Shown piece after piece: positions 1-11,134 of a DNA stretch of 64,000 bases. Made by a program: the position numbers and the translations under genes. The first letter of the stretch is position 1; each line of letters opens with the position of its first letter. The notes beneath the pieces are model-generated. The model did not search any database, was not told the origin of the DNA, and worked only from the letters and a program-made list of their open reading frames with translations. Where the stretch lies: NCBI RefSeq assembly GCF_000004075.3, contig NC_026658.2, positions 744,001 to 808,000 of the forward strand, read 5' to 3'. The stretch comes from Cucumis sativus. Lineage: Eukaryota; Streptophyta; Magnoliopsida; Cucurbitales; Cucurbitaceae.

Positions 1-1260
1 TGACATTTTAATCAATAACATATATACATCTTAACTTGTTGAATTCAATTCTACTTTGCCTAATATTTCCGTCTTAAAAATTATAATAGTTTATTTCTTC
101 AAATATATCGAATTTGACGACGTTTCTTAGTGGTCATGTTTGACTAAAACAAATTTGTAAGTTCTTTAAGAGAAATGATAGCAACAACCATTTTGTTTAA
201 GTGATATAGTAAATAAGCGTAACATCTTTTTCCTATCTTTTGTAATTAGTGCACTTTTAACTGCCACCAAGGAAGTTATAATAAAACATAACTTAATTGC
301 AACTTTTTTTTTTTTTTATTGATTAGACATTTGCTTTGCTCTATTTAAAGTGGTAGGAACCAAAACCGAATACATCTTAAAAGTATAGGAACTACAATAA
401 CATTTTAATGGATACTAAAATGGTTAGAGATTGTTTTGGTTCAAGGTTTTATAAATGTATGTAAATATAAAAGGTTTGTAAATAATGATAATATATATGT
501 GTGGCCATTAACAAAGAAAGTTAAAATAATAATAAAAAAAATATAATAAAAATAAGGATATGAAATTATTATTTTGCTAGGTAAAACAAATTCAACACCA
601 GAAAATAATAAATAATAAAGATGCCTCGAAAAGTAATATTCTCACAAAAATATGATAAAAGACTAATCAACCAAACACGAGCTTCAAATACCAAACGCAG
701 GCTAATAGTAATGAAAAAAAGTTATAAATATACATTTTTTTTTCTTTTGTGATTATAGAGAATGAATGGAAATTAATGTATCTTTTGAGTAAGTTTGTTA
801 TTATATTATATATTTATATACATAGATTTGAACATCTCAAAAGGTAGCAACCAAATAGATCACATTTAAGTTATTTGAGTGTTAAATATATAAACCTAAT
901 TTGGAATGGGTGAACGGAAGAAAGAATAAAAACGTTTGTTATTTTTGATGGGGCGCACGAGGGGACGAAGGAGCGTGGGGGGATGGGAAGATTAGTCAAA
1001 GAATTGAAGCCGCCTTTATTAGCGGTTGGTTTGTTAGGTTTTGGAATTTTGTCTTTCAAACTTCTCCATTCTTCAAACTCTAACCAACAAAGTACATCTT
1101 TATAATTGATGTTTACATAATAGAGATAAAATTGTTATAGATTATAAAGTACAAGAACTAAAATATTACGTAATTGTTATCAATTTGAAACTATGGACTA
1201 AATCATTACAAACTAAATAGTTATTTCCATCCAAATTTATGGATTAGAAGTGATTTTTAA
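1..1260. other. AT-rich intergenic region, no gene seen
   Basis: Low-complexity AT-rich DNA with many stop codons in all frames. The only sizeable open frame, on the minus strand near 871-1059, has no recognisable domain, and I treat it as chance. Its right end merges into the RH24 promoter. Confidence 0.6.
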
Positions 1261-1263
1261 CTA

Positions 1264-1331
1264 TGGGCCATCTCATTCACGAACATAATATTGATGGGCC
1301 ATCTCATGAACGAACTTAATATTGATGGGCC
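1264..1331 (+). promoter_or_regulatory. Repeated TGGGCC (Site II) elements upstream of RH24
   Basis: A 31-bp unit carrying TGGGCC is repeated in tandem, so the hexamer recurs at 1264, 1295 and 1326, about 360-420 bp before the RH24 start codon. TGGGCY motifs (Site II, bound by TCP factors) are known in promoters of plant ribosome, mitochondrial and growth-linked genes. A telo-box-like AAACCCTAG lies at about 1571-1579, in the probable 5' leader. The pairing of Site II with a telo-box is a known arrangement for growth-coupled genes. That these sites act on RH24 is inference. Confidence 0.55.
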
Positions 1332-1685
1332 ATAACTAAACCGGTTTGGAACACATCGGCCTACAGCCCAACCACAAAATCACTTCAAATGATTCGGGTT
1401 GTCCCGTAGAGTTTCCGGGTCAAATAATCCGACCGATATCACAGATTCTGAAATTCCCCCAAAAATAACCCGACCTCGTTCGCCGTCGATTCTCTCTTCG
1501 GACTATACACTGAGCCAGTCGAAACATTAAAATCCTCTTCCTTCCCGTCGAGTCCTCGTTCCGATTCCCAAAACCCTAGCTTCAGGCAAATTCTTCCCAA
1601 ATCTCAGATTGAGGGTTTCTACTACGCTTCGATTTCTCATGCTGGTTTAGGGTTCTGTTATTGAATCGTCGACCAACCGATCAGA

Positions 1686-4600
1686 ATGTCGAAGAGGAAG
1701 TTCGGGTTTGAAGGGTTTGGAATCAACCGGCAAACTACTTACAATTTTGAGCGCTCTCAAGCTCCTCAGCGGCTTTATGTCCCTCCTTCATCACGAGGCC
1801 ATGGGCACGACAACTACGAAGATACCGATGTTGATAATATAGAATATGATGATAATGATGGGGAGGAGGCGAGTGGCAACGCCGATGGTGGAGCTGGTGC
1901 TTCCGGTGCTGAAGAAGAAGAAATTGATCCTTTAGATGCATTCATGGAGGGAATTCACGAAGAAATGAAAGCGCCGCCGCCGCCGAAACCGAAGGAGAAG
2001 GTGGATAAGTATAGGGACGACGACGAGGAGGATCCAATGGAGAGCTTTCTTAGGGCGAAGAAGGACGTGGGATTGACGCTGGCAGCTGATGCGCTTCATG
2101 CTGGTTATGATTCGGACGAGGAGGTTTATGCGGCTGCTAAGGCTGTGGATGCAGGGATGGTTGAATACGACTCTGATGATAATATGCTGATTGTCGAGAA
2201 GAAAAAAATCGAACCAATTCCTTCTCTTGATCATAGCTCCATTGATTACGAGCCCTTCAATAAAGATTTCTACGAGGAGAAAGCTTCAATATCAGGTCAC
2301 TAATTAGTTGGAACTTATGGTTCGGTTATATTTCATTATTGTTTTTTTCTCTCTGGCTTATATGACTGCATCCGTTAAGTTTGTGTATCATGACCATTAG
2401 TTTATCTTCTGGACCGAAAATTTAATTTCCTTTTCTCTTTTTGGGGAAGGAAGAACTGTATGATATACGGAGACTTAAAGATTTGATAAGATATGCAAAC
2501 TTCATTCCATTTAATTATTTCCAATACTTCAGTTTTTGGCCTTTTCAACTTAATCACAACAAAATTGGGTAAAGTATAATTTTCAATTGAAGGAGTGAAT
2601 GTGTGGATTTGTGTGCATATATTGTTACTTATATGTCTGACCACAACGTTTTTTCTTTTTCTTTTTCTTTTTCTTTTTCCTCCTTTCCATCCTCTGTTTA
2701 GAGTTTCCTAGCTAAACTTGTTGAGCGTTTGAAGAATTTAAACTATTACTTCTGGCTCTAAATTTGATGAATGTTTCCTTCTCTTTAGGGATGAGTGAAG
2801 AGGAAGTTTCTGAGTATCGGAAGAGTTTGGCCATTCGTGTCTCGGGGTTTGATGTTCCCAGGCCAGTTAAAACATTTGAAGACTGTGGATTTTCCCCTCA
2901 ACTTATGAATGCAATCAAAAAGCAAGGGTATGAAAAGCCTACTTCTATACAGTGCCAAGCTATGCCAATTGTGCTTTCCGGGGGAGATATCATTGGAATA
3001 GCAAAGACAGGTTCTGGTAAGACTGCTGCTTTTGTTCTTCCGATGATTGTTCATATTATGGATCAACCTGAGCTTGAAAAAGAAGAGGGCCCTATTGGGG
3101 TGATCTGTGCACCCACCAGAGAACTTGCACACCAAATATACCTGGAGTGTAAAAAATTTTCGAAAGCACATGGGTTACGTGTCTCTGCAGTATATGGTGG
3201 GATGTCTAAATTTGATCAGCTTAAAGAACTCAAAGCTGGGTGTGAGATAGTTGTTGCCACCCCTGGCAGACTGATAGATATGATCAAATTGAAAGCTTTG
3301 ACAATGTCAAAAGCCACGTACTTGGTACTTGATGAAGCTGATAGAATGTTTGACCTTGGGTTTGAACCCCAAATTCGTTCCATTGTTGGTCAGATTCGGC
3401 CTGATCGTCAGACCTTACTCTTTTCTGCAACTATGCCTCGTAAGGTTGAAAAACTAGCCCGAGAAATTCTTACGGATCCTGTGAGAGTTACGGTAGGAGA
3501 GGTTGGGATGGCTAATGAAGATATTACACAGGTTGTTCATGTTCTTCCCTCTGATTTGGAGAAGTTGCCTTGGCTTCTTGAGAAGTTACCTGAAATGATT
3601 GATGATGGTGATGTATTGGTATTTGCTTCTAAAAAAGCCACAGTGGATGAGGTTGAATCTCAACTTTTGCAGAAAAGTTTTAAGGTTGCAGCCCTTCATG
3701 GTGACAAGGACCAGGCATCTCGAATGGAAACACTGCAAAAGTTTAAATCTGGTGTTTATCATGTTCTTATTGCAACTGATGTTGCTGCTCGTGGGCTTGA
3801 CATTAAGTCAATAAAGTCTGTTGTAAACTTTGACATTGCTAAAGACATGGACATGCATGTTCATCGTATTGGTAGAACAGGTCGTGCTGGTGACAAGGAT
3901 GGGAGAGCACACACTCTTATAACCCAGAAAGAGGCTCGCTTTGCTGGCGAGTTAGTTAATAGTTTGATTGCTGCTGGCCAGAACGTTTCAGTTGAACTGA
4001 TGGATCTGGCAATGAAGGTAACTTTTCGTGATATGCTGCATATCATTAGGTTCATTGTAGGCTAATGACTTACTTTTTTTCCAAGTTGTTTGAAATTTAA
4101 AATCAAATTTTCTTTAGTTTTTTTTTTTCCTGGGAAATATATCCATATCCTTTTGGTCGTGAGTTTTGAGTATAGTTTCTATTTCCTTTCAAAATTTCAA
4201 AATGTTACACTTTTACCTTAAATGTAACATTTTTATTTTTGAGTTTTTAGTTTAGCTTTTATTTGGTTCTAGGTTTTAAGATTATAACCTTTTGAAACCT
4301 AAGGACCAAATAAAAACTATACTCAACACTTAGGCTTGAACCAAAAAGGGCTCTTTTCAATATTTTTTTAATGATTTTATTTCTCTGTCTGGCGATGCTT
4401 TATAGGTGTTTGTGGCTGACTCTTTTGTAATTAATCTATTATTCTGTATTGTTAACAATTGGGGCTCCCTCGTGTGAGCTTTTTAGTGCTTTCTATGTTC
4501 TTAGGATTGTTGTTTTCTTAATAGCCTTGTTTGAGAAAGTTGCCATTTATAATTTTTTGCTGAACCATTTGCCGTTGAAATCATTATAGGATGGGCGATT

Positions 4601-5309
4601 CAGGTCAAAGCGTGATGCAAGGAAAAAAGGAGGTATTAATCAACGCCCAATCTTTCATTTCTTCCTAAAAGATTGGGGATTTCACGAGAGACCAAAAAGT
4701 CAACGTATTGATTAAATTTTCCAATCACATTTATATATTTATGCAATTGTTGTCTTTGTAGGGGGTGGTGGTGGTGGTGGGAAAAAGGGTAAAAGTCGAG
4801 GCAGCAATGGTCGAGGCGTGCGTGGAGTGGATTTTGGTCTTGGAATTGGTTATAACCCAGAAGGCACTGGTAGTACTCCTTCAACAACCAATGTTCAAAG
4901 TCGATCTGCAGCTGTAAATTCATTGAGGACAGGAATGATGGCACAGTTCAAGAGCAATTTCGTTGCCGCTTCATCGGCCCCTCCAAATCAGGGTTCAAGT
5001 AACAGCTATAATGTGCCAGCAAACAAAAGGCCAACATTATCAGGCTTTGTATCTGGTGGTTCGATTGGCGGTGGTGCAAACAGCCCAGCGCCTCCAGTAT
5101 CGAGAGGGAACTCATACATGCCAAATCCTGTAGAATATTCAAGCCAAAAGAACACAGAAAGGTTGGTAAAGCCCTTTATCTGTTAATGTGTATGTATACT
5201 TCTTATCAATATACTCATCAATATACTCATTTGGTGGGTTATATGATCTAATTGCAGTTCTAGCGATAGGCCTCGAGAAAGAAAGAGACCCTCTGGTTGG
5301 GACAGATGA
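1686..5309 (+). CDS. RH24: DEAD-box ATP-dependent RNA helicase 24 (RH24 type)
   Basis: Five coding exons, 1686-2295, 2789-4017, 4590-4632, 4762-5161 and 5258-5309, join in phase to give 777 residues. The N-terminal 200 residues are acidic and low in complexity. The helicase core then shows AKTGSGKT (275-282, ATP binding), PTREL (312-316), TPGR (361-364), DEAD (385-388), SAT (416-418) and HRIGRTGR (562-569). The tail is Gly/Ser-rich and begins with a poly-Gly run. Length, N-terminus (MSKRKFGFEGFGINRQ) and C-terminal RPRERKR-SGW closely resemble Arabidopsis RH24 (At2g47330) as I remember it. The related animal and yeast proteins DDX42 and Prp5 act in early spliceosome assembly, so a nuclear role in RNA remodelling is likely but inferred. 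Intron 2 carries a fold-back repeat. Confidence 0.95.
2648..2682 (+). repeat. Pyrimidine microsatellite in RH24 intron 1
   Basis: Repeats of a 6-bp TTTTTC-type unit, part of a long pyrimidine stretch about 100 bp before exon 2. It may simply be an extended polypyrimidine tract. Confidence 0.6.
4149..4349. repeat. Fold-back, MITE-like element in RH24 intron 2
   Basis: About 200 bp inside intron 2 with related arms in inverted orientation. The left arm carries TTGAGTATAGTTTCTATTT, and the right end (about 4308-4331) carries its reverse complement with one change. An inner arm near 4240-4290 is again complementary to the right arm, and a short palindrome with the core AATGTTAC/GTAACATT lies near 4201-4230. 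This nested hairpin is typical of miniature inverted-repeat elements. No transposase is present and the target-site duplication is not clear, so the ends are approximate. Confidence 0.5.
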
Positions 5310-6380
5310 CGCCTAGAATTGAAGGAAAGATAAAAACTCAAATTCAAATGGTATTGAGAGAATCTGGTATGATTAGACTCAATAGTGTAAACCCCTTTAT
5401 TTGTTTAAATTTCTTTTACTAGTGTATGATTTTTAGCTTATGAGGTTGTAGAAATTCCCTGTTATAAATCCTTACCTGTCTCATTGTCTCGCCCTCCTTA
5501 ATTATAAATTTTTACTTACGTTAAATTACAAGTTTAGTCTTTAAACTTTAACCGTTTGTGTTTATTTAGTTCATTAGCTTTTAAATGGGTCTATGGAGAT
5601 CTTTAGAACTTTCAATTTTTTTGTGTCTAGTTAATTACCAACAAAGTCATAATTTTAAAAATCAATTATGTTTACTATTGCGAACTTTTAATTTTGTGTC
5701 GAGTAAATCATCAATATTAAGAGATTAAAAGTTCTATCGACTTAAATTTGTAATTTTAAAAGTTTAGAATCTAAACAACTAAATGTGTAACTACTTGATG
5801 AACATCTTCTATGTCAAAATTATGATATTACTTTAGAAAAAATAAACGTAGAGTTAAATGAAATGATAAATTGGAACATAATAGATTAGTTTGAAATAAG
5901 ACCTAAATTCCACTAAGTGAGACCTATGGCATCTTAACTTTATGCCATAACTTTGACTTATTATCACAGTTTCTAGATATAATTATCTTTTATTTTTTTC
6001 AATTAAATCATTTAAGAATTAATTTTTACCGTTAGGAGCTTAACCCAAAATATTGGAAGTCTGAATATGAATGAAATTCAACATAGACATATTTTCACAA
6101 TATCTCAGATGAAAATAGCATAATTTCTGTTAAAATCTCAAATAAAACTTCTACATTTTTCTCATTAAGAATAAATGTTTAAACCTCAATATAAACATTA
6201 TTGTCTTCATCAATTATAAAAAGTTTATGCTTCGTTAGTAAACGTTTCAGAATAAAAATTTAAATGAAGAAATCAGAAGGGGGTCACCTTTTAAAATATT
6301 AAAAATGCGTTGCATAATCAATTTCAGAGTGTAGTGGTATAGGATTAATGAAACCATAGGGATACGTAAAGAACTTGAAT
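5310..6380. other. Intergenic region between RH24 and U2
   Basis: The first 150 bp probably hold the RH24 3' UTR. The rest is AT-rich. About 5520-5800 contains phrases such as AGTTTAGTC and TTTAAACTTT in both orientations, which look like a decayed dispersed repeat. I see no gene. Confidence 0.5.
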
Positions 6381-6387
6381 TAAGATT

Positions 6388-6398
6388 GTCCCACATCG
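6388..6398 (+). promoter_or_regulatory. Upstream sequence element (USE) of the U2 snRNA gene
   Basis: GTCCCACATCG matches the plant snRNA USE consensus RTCCCACATCG exactly. A TATA box, TATAAA, follows at 6432-6437. The 33-bp gap between them is the spacing of plant RNA polymerase II snRNA genes; polymerase III types such as U6 have it about one helical turn shorter. Confidence 0.95.
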
Positions 6399-6463
6399 GG
6401 GAGTTTCGAAAGATAGAAGGAAGAGCTTGACTATAAAAAGGGGTTACATTGCCTTGAATAAGC

Positions 6464-6659
6464 ATACCTTTCTCGGCCTTTTGGCTAAGATCAAGTGTAG
6501 TATCTGTTCTTATCAGTTTAATATCTGATACGTGGGCCATCGGCTCACATGATATTAAATTAATTTTTTAAGGGGGAGGGTTCACCATGGTAGCTTGCTG
6601 CCAGAGCTCTCGAGCGTCGCCCATGCGTTGCACTACAGCTTGGGCCTGGCGCACCCCTC
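6464..6659 (+). ncRNA. U2: U2 spliceosomal snRNA
   Basis: The sequence starts ATACCTTTCTCGGCC and carries the invariant U2 5' region. The branch-site recognition sequence GTAGTA lies at 6497-6502. It is followed by stem-loop IIa/b sequence, a T-rich Sm-site region near 6560-6571 and the 3' terminal stem-loops ending at the GCGCACCCC region. The length of about 196 nt equals plant U2. The RNA base-pairs with the intron branch point in the major spliceosome. The USE, correctly spaced TATA box and 3' box flank an undamaged body, so this looks like a functional copy rather than one of the many snRNA pseudogenes in plants. Confidence 0.97.
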
Positions 6660-6676
6660 CAATAACTAGTTAAAAA
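6660..6676 (+). terminator. snRNA 3' box
   Basis: The sequence right after the U2 body fits the plant snRNA 3'-end signal CA-N(3-10)-AGTNNAA: CA, then six bases, then AGTTAAA. It directs 3'-end formation of polymerase II snRNA transcripts. Confidence 0.8.
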
Positions 6677-6800
6677 TCTTTGATCTTGATTTGTTCACTG
6701 ATTTATTTTTATTCACTAAATAATGTATTAAATTGTTTGACATGCTTGTTAAAGAGATACAAATATTTGTGACAGTAATTGGACTTTTATGTTTTGGTAG

Positions 6801-6982
6801 TTATAACAATTTTGCTCACAACTGAATTATAACAATTTTGCTCACAACTGAATTATAACAATTTTGCTCACACCTGAATTATAACAATTTTGCTCACACC
6901 TGAATTATAACAATTTTGCTCGCACCTGAATTATGACAATTTTGCTCGCACCTGAATTATGACAATTTTGCTCGCACCTGAA
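6801..6982. repeat. 26-bp minisatellite, seven units
   Basis: Seven head-to-tail 26-bp units of the form TTATAACAATTTTGCTCACA plus a six-base end. Variants are ordered along the array: ACAACTGAA in units 1-2, ACACCTGAA from unit 3, CTCGCACC from unit 5 and TTATGAC from unit 6. This points to stepwise expansion from one end. The array starts about 140 bp after the U2 gene. Confidence 0.95.
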
Positions 6983-7705
6983 TTGTAACTTTGACATTTG
7001 GGGAAGTTTTGCATATTCTGTTAAAAACCATGAACACTCTTTAAATTAGAACGTTTGTACTTTTACGACAACGAATTCCACTGGCATTGATTTCATCAAG
7101 AAAATCTTTGAGCCCATTTGATCCTATCCCCATTCAAAAGGAAAAAGGGATAAAGAGAGAATAATAACCCCACCATTGAAGCAACTTGAAGAAGAGCAGA
7201 GGAACTAAGAAAAAATAGAGTACGAAATGAAACATCCAATGGCGAACTGAAAAGTAAGTGAATTGAGTTGGAGTGATGGGAGAGGGGAAATTTCAAACAT
7301 GGAGTTGATAAAATTCGAAGAATTAGAGGGGGAGGTGATTCTCCGATATAGAGAATTATTTTTAAAACATCCTCAGGTCTGATTGCAACAATTAACAAAT
7401 TTTAATAACATATTTAATCAATTCGAAAAGATATAATTGATTCAAATTAAGTTGAAGAATACAATAATCCAAAAAGAAAAACAATAAGAAAAGAAATTAA
7501 AAGAAAGGGAAATCTCCTGCGGCAGACTTCAGGTAAAACCGTCCGTACCAAATCATCAGGGAGCTATCACTCTCAGCGAAGCCAGACCTCCTCTTGACGT
7601 ATTTGCGTATTTCTCCATTACCATTAAGAAACCGCTAAAGAAGAAGAGAGAAACAGATTGATTGAACAAAGAAAAGCTAATTAGTTCGCCGGAGAATCAC
7701 CAACC
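6983..7705. other. U2-COX5b spacer and COX5b 5' region
   Basis: No gene seen. The last 200 bp before 7706 lose the AT-rich character and probably contain the COX5b promoter and leader. No clear TATA box was found. A minus-strand open frame at 7096-7398 has no recognisable domain. Confidence 0.5.
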
Positions 7706-10700
7706 ATGTGGAGGAGATTGCTCTCTTTGCGCCTCAGTGCCCTAAAACGTCTTCCTTCATCATCGACGGCAGCATCTGCTGCTCCATCCGGATCCATTTC
7801 CACAGCCTCACGACTTGCTGTTGCTGCTTCATCTCGCGTTTCTCCCTCACCTTACGTTTCGCTCTTCGCTCGCCATTTCAGCGCCGAGGCTGGTATATTC
7901 TATTGTCTTCGCTGGATTTCGTATTCGTATTTTACATTCGGCACCGAGTTTATGAACGTGGATCTATTGTATGATTTGGTCTCGTATGATTGATATTTTG
8001 ATTCTTTTTTTTGTTGTAAATTAGCTGTTGATGCTGGTCTGAAAAAGAATGTTGAGGATGTAATGCCGATTGCAACCGGTCACGAGCGTGAAGAGCTTGA
8101 AGCTGCGCTTGAGGTGTTTTTTCTTTTGTTTCGATGCGCGGTTTCGTTTTTCCGATTTGATATTGAAAAAATGAAAAAAGATAAAGATAAACGAAAACAG
8201 CGGCATACAGACTGAAAATAGGTAAAAGATGCTCCCAATCATGCGGAAAAAGGACATCAGGTGGATTATTTGTAGTTGTACTATACCTAAATTAATTCCT
8301 TCATTTTCATCCGAAGGTTACTATCAAATCTCTACGTACGCCGTTTTATTTATATTTGTGGACGGTCAGTTATCAAACAAATCTTTTTTGCCGTTCCTTG
8401 AATGATTTTAGAAAAGGTCGACTGAATTTTTGACAGAAAAATTTCTGCACGAGGCCTGATGATAATAGCTCATTCTATTTCAAATATGTTGATAGATTTT
8501 GGAGAGGAATAGGTGTAATAATCAACCAATAAAAGAAGCAGCGTATAACTTATGATTTATGAACAGGTGTGCTAAAAGGTTTAACATAATGATTGAGCAA
8601 ACATTAAAAAAAAAAAAGCTGAGTCAACAACCTGTTGGGTCTGTTTGACTAAGGCTCTGGAATGATAGGTGCCATACGATATGATCCAAAACATTCCAAT
8701 TGGCATGTTGTATTTCGTGGGATTCTTAAATTTTCTGAGGCAATCCTCATTTCTCATATTGTACTGACTATTTAGTCTGGTTTATGTAAATATTTCAATT
8801 GGTTGGTATGAAGTATAATCCATTATCAAAATGAAGTCTCATTTCAATGGGGTTTATGTTTGCAGGGAAGAGACATCCTTGATATAGACAACCCTGTAGG
8901 TCCTTTTGGCACTAAGGTTGGTATATTTTGCTGTTTACATGTTAATTTTATTTTTGTACACTTTGGGTTGTGTCCGAGGAAACCCCTTTTCTCCCTTTCT
9001 TCGTACTTCATATTGATGTCCTATTTGTTATAAACTTATAAATAAAGGAACATGCAATATTAAACCATACTTTACTGTGTTGTGACTTGTGAGCCTGTGT
9101 GTACTTTCCGATAATTTACATGCCAAATTACTATTGTAGTCAGACTTTTGGGTACTCAAAAGGGTATTGCATGCTATCTTTAGTTCAAGAAGATTTTTTC
9201 AGCAGGTTCTTCACTCCTTTTATATAAAGTAGGCGCTTTAGGCAAAATCTAAGGGAGAGAGTTCTTTGAGCCACACCATTTGTGTTGATCCTTTGAGGAA
9301 AAATTGACCGAGGGTACACCTTCCATTTTTAGGCAACTTGCTGTATGAAATATTTTTAATAAATCCAGGAAAATAGAAGCTTATGAAACCCGAAGTAGGC
9401 GCTTTAGGCAAAATCTAAGGGAGGGAGTTCTTTGAGCCACACCATTTGTGTTGATCCTTTGAGGAAAAATTGACCGAGGGTACACCTTCCATTTTTAGGC
9501 AGCTTGCTGTATGAAATATTTTGAATAAATCCAGGAAAATAGAAGTTTATGAAACCCGAAGTATGATTTAGGAAGCTCACTGAAAAAGCATTAGAAGATA
9601 CTTCGGATTTTCATAATCAAACCTTTGGGCCTACGCTGATATGAGCATACGTCGCTCAGGTGGTCAGGCATTACTCAATGATGCTTCTTCTTATTGGGTG
9701 TAGGTTCAATTCTCCTTCTTGTGGCACAATATTTATGGCTCGGTGGTACTAAGTGAGGATTTTTACTGCAATTCCCGTTTTATCTTATCTGTTTTGTTTG
9801 TAGTTTGGTCTTTATTTTACATCTATGGTGGTACTAAGTGAGGATTTTTACTGCAATTCCCGTTTTATCTTGTCTGTTTTGTTTGTAGTTTGGTCTTTAT
9901 TTTACATCTATGACTTTGAATGTTAGTACTTTTATGTGGTGGTTATTAATTTTGTGATTAGTTGTTTATTTATATATGAGTACACTTCGCTTCAAATTCA
10001 ATGAGCCAGAAACTGGTTTTGCCCTTGATGAACATCAAAATACCGTGAGAGGATGTGCATGAAAGAATAAGTTTGGTTGCATGAACTATTTCTTTGGATG
10101 AAATCTAAACACTTTCTTGTGTCATTAGGAAGCTCCTGCTGTTATAAAGTCATATTATGATGAAAGAATAGTTGGGTGTCCTGGTGGTGAAGGCGGTAAG
10201 TACTTGCAGTTTCTCTTTAAAGTTTTATCCATGCCTTTTCATCAAGTTTGTGCAAGCCTGACAAAATTTTACATATGTAGATTTTGCATTCTTCCCTACA
10301 CAAGATTTTCCAACTTACTTCTGTCTCATGTTTTTCGATTTTTGTAGATGATGAACACGATGTTGTCTGGTTTCGGCTGAAGAAAGGCGAGCCACATGAA
10401 TGCCCTGTGTGCACACAGTATTTCACGGTGAGGATTTATGGTAAATAATTATGTTGTGTTGCCAATATGGAATGCTTGAAATGGTACTAAAAAATGTAAA
10501 ATAAAACACTAACTTCATTGAGAGTAAAATATCATTTTGGAGACCCCAAAACCTAACCATGGATTACAATCTATTCTAATTTTAATTAATTTTTATGTAT
10601 AGCTAAATCGAACCTAGGTCAACTATTTAAGACATTACAACTTCAACCTAAAGGTTAACGATTCAAACCACCCATCCTCACCTCGTGTTGAAGTAAAAAA

Positions 10701-11134
10701 ATAGGTTTAAGTTTCCTCCTCTGTTCAGGGTGGGTTAATTGCATAGGAATTACTTATGTTTCCTCCTCTGTTCAGGGTGGGTTAATTAATTGCATTCTTC
10801 ACGTTATTATTATTATTTAGATTTCAACAAGTAGAGGTGGAAGGATTCAAACTTATGACCCATTGGTCGAGGACAAATCCTTTGCCAATTGAGTTATATG
10901 CTATATTTGGTTCTTCTAGTTATGATTAGAATCAAAGTATGTATGTTAGTTCCCTCTCCAATAGTCCCACTTCTTGAATTTGAATACGGATAAAGACTCG
11001 ACATTTGAGTCTCAATTGGAAATTAATTCGGAAAGCCAAAATTTTCTAATTTGAAATTGTGTTCGCAGTTGGAAGTAGTCGGACCTGGAGGATCGCCAGA
11101 TGGTTATGGAAATGACGACGATCACCATCATTGA
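7706..11134 (+). CDS. COX5B: Cytochrome c oxidase subunit 5b, mitochondrial
   Basis: Six exons, 7706-7892, 8025-8113, 8866-8916, 10129-10195, 10348-10427 and 11069-11134, give 179 residues. The first 60 residues are rich in Arg, Ser and Ala with no acidic residue until the end, as in a mitochondrial presequence. The mature part has EDVMPIATGHE, GPFGTKEAP, a GCPGG motif (Cys126) and CPVC (Cys150, Cys153), which contribute to the zinc site of the rubredoxin-like fold, and a His-rich end. It is a nuclear-encoded subunit of respiratory complex IV on the matrix side of the inner membrane. The closest remembered relative is Arabidopsis COX5b-1 (At3g15640). Intron 3, about 1.2 kb, is swollen by two tandem duplications and a SINE-like piece. 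Confidence 0.95.
9228..9559. repeat. 166-bp tandem duplication in COX5b intron 3
   Basis: Two adjacent 166-bp copies, 9228-9393 and 9394-9559, differ at about four positions. The near identity indicates a recent segmental duplication within the intron. No coding potential is seen in it. Confidence 0.95.
9640..9735 (+). mobile_element. tRNA-derived SINE-like remnant in COX5b intron 3
   Basis: The phrase CGTCGCTCAGGTGGTCAGG resembles a polymerase III A box. About 50 bp downstream, TAGGTTCAATTCTCC resembles a B box (GGTTCRANTCC). This pair and spacing are typical of the tRNA-like head of plant SINEs. No tail or target duplication could be fixed, so the borders are approximate. Confidence 0.4.
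9742..9911. repeat. 85-bp tandem duplication in COX5b intron 3
   Basis: Two adjacent 85-bp copies, 9742-9826 and 9827-9911, with a single visible difference. They lie just after the SINE-like head and may include the SINE's body and tail. Confidence 0.95.
10711..10795. repeat. Short direct duplication in COX5b intron 5
   Basis: About 31 bp beginning GTTTCCTCCTCTG and including CAGGGTGGGTTAATT occurs at 10711 and again at 10758, a period of 47 bp. Confidence 0.85.
10825..10912 (-). mobile_element. tRNA-derived SINE-like remnant in COX5b intron 5
   Basis: Read on the minus strand, an A-box-like TAACTCAATTGGCAAAGG is followed by a B-box-like AGTTTGAATCCTTCC. This is the order expected for a tRNA-derived SINE head. 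The element is short and the ends are uncertain. Confidence 0.45.
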
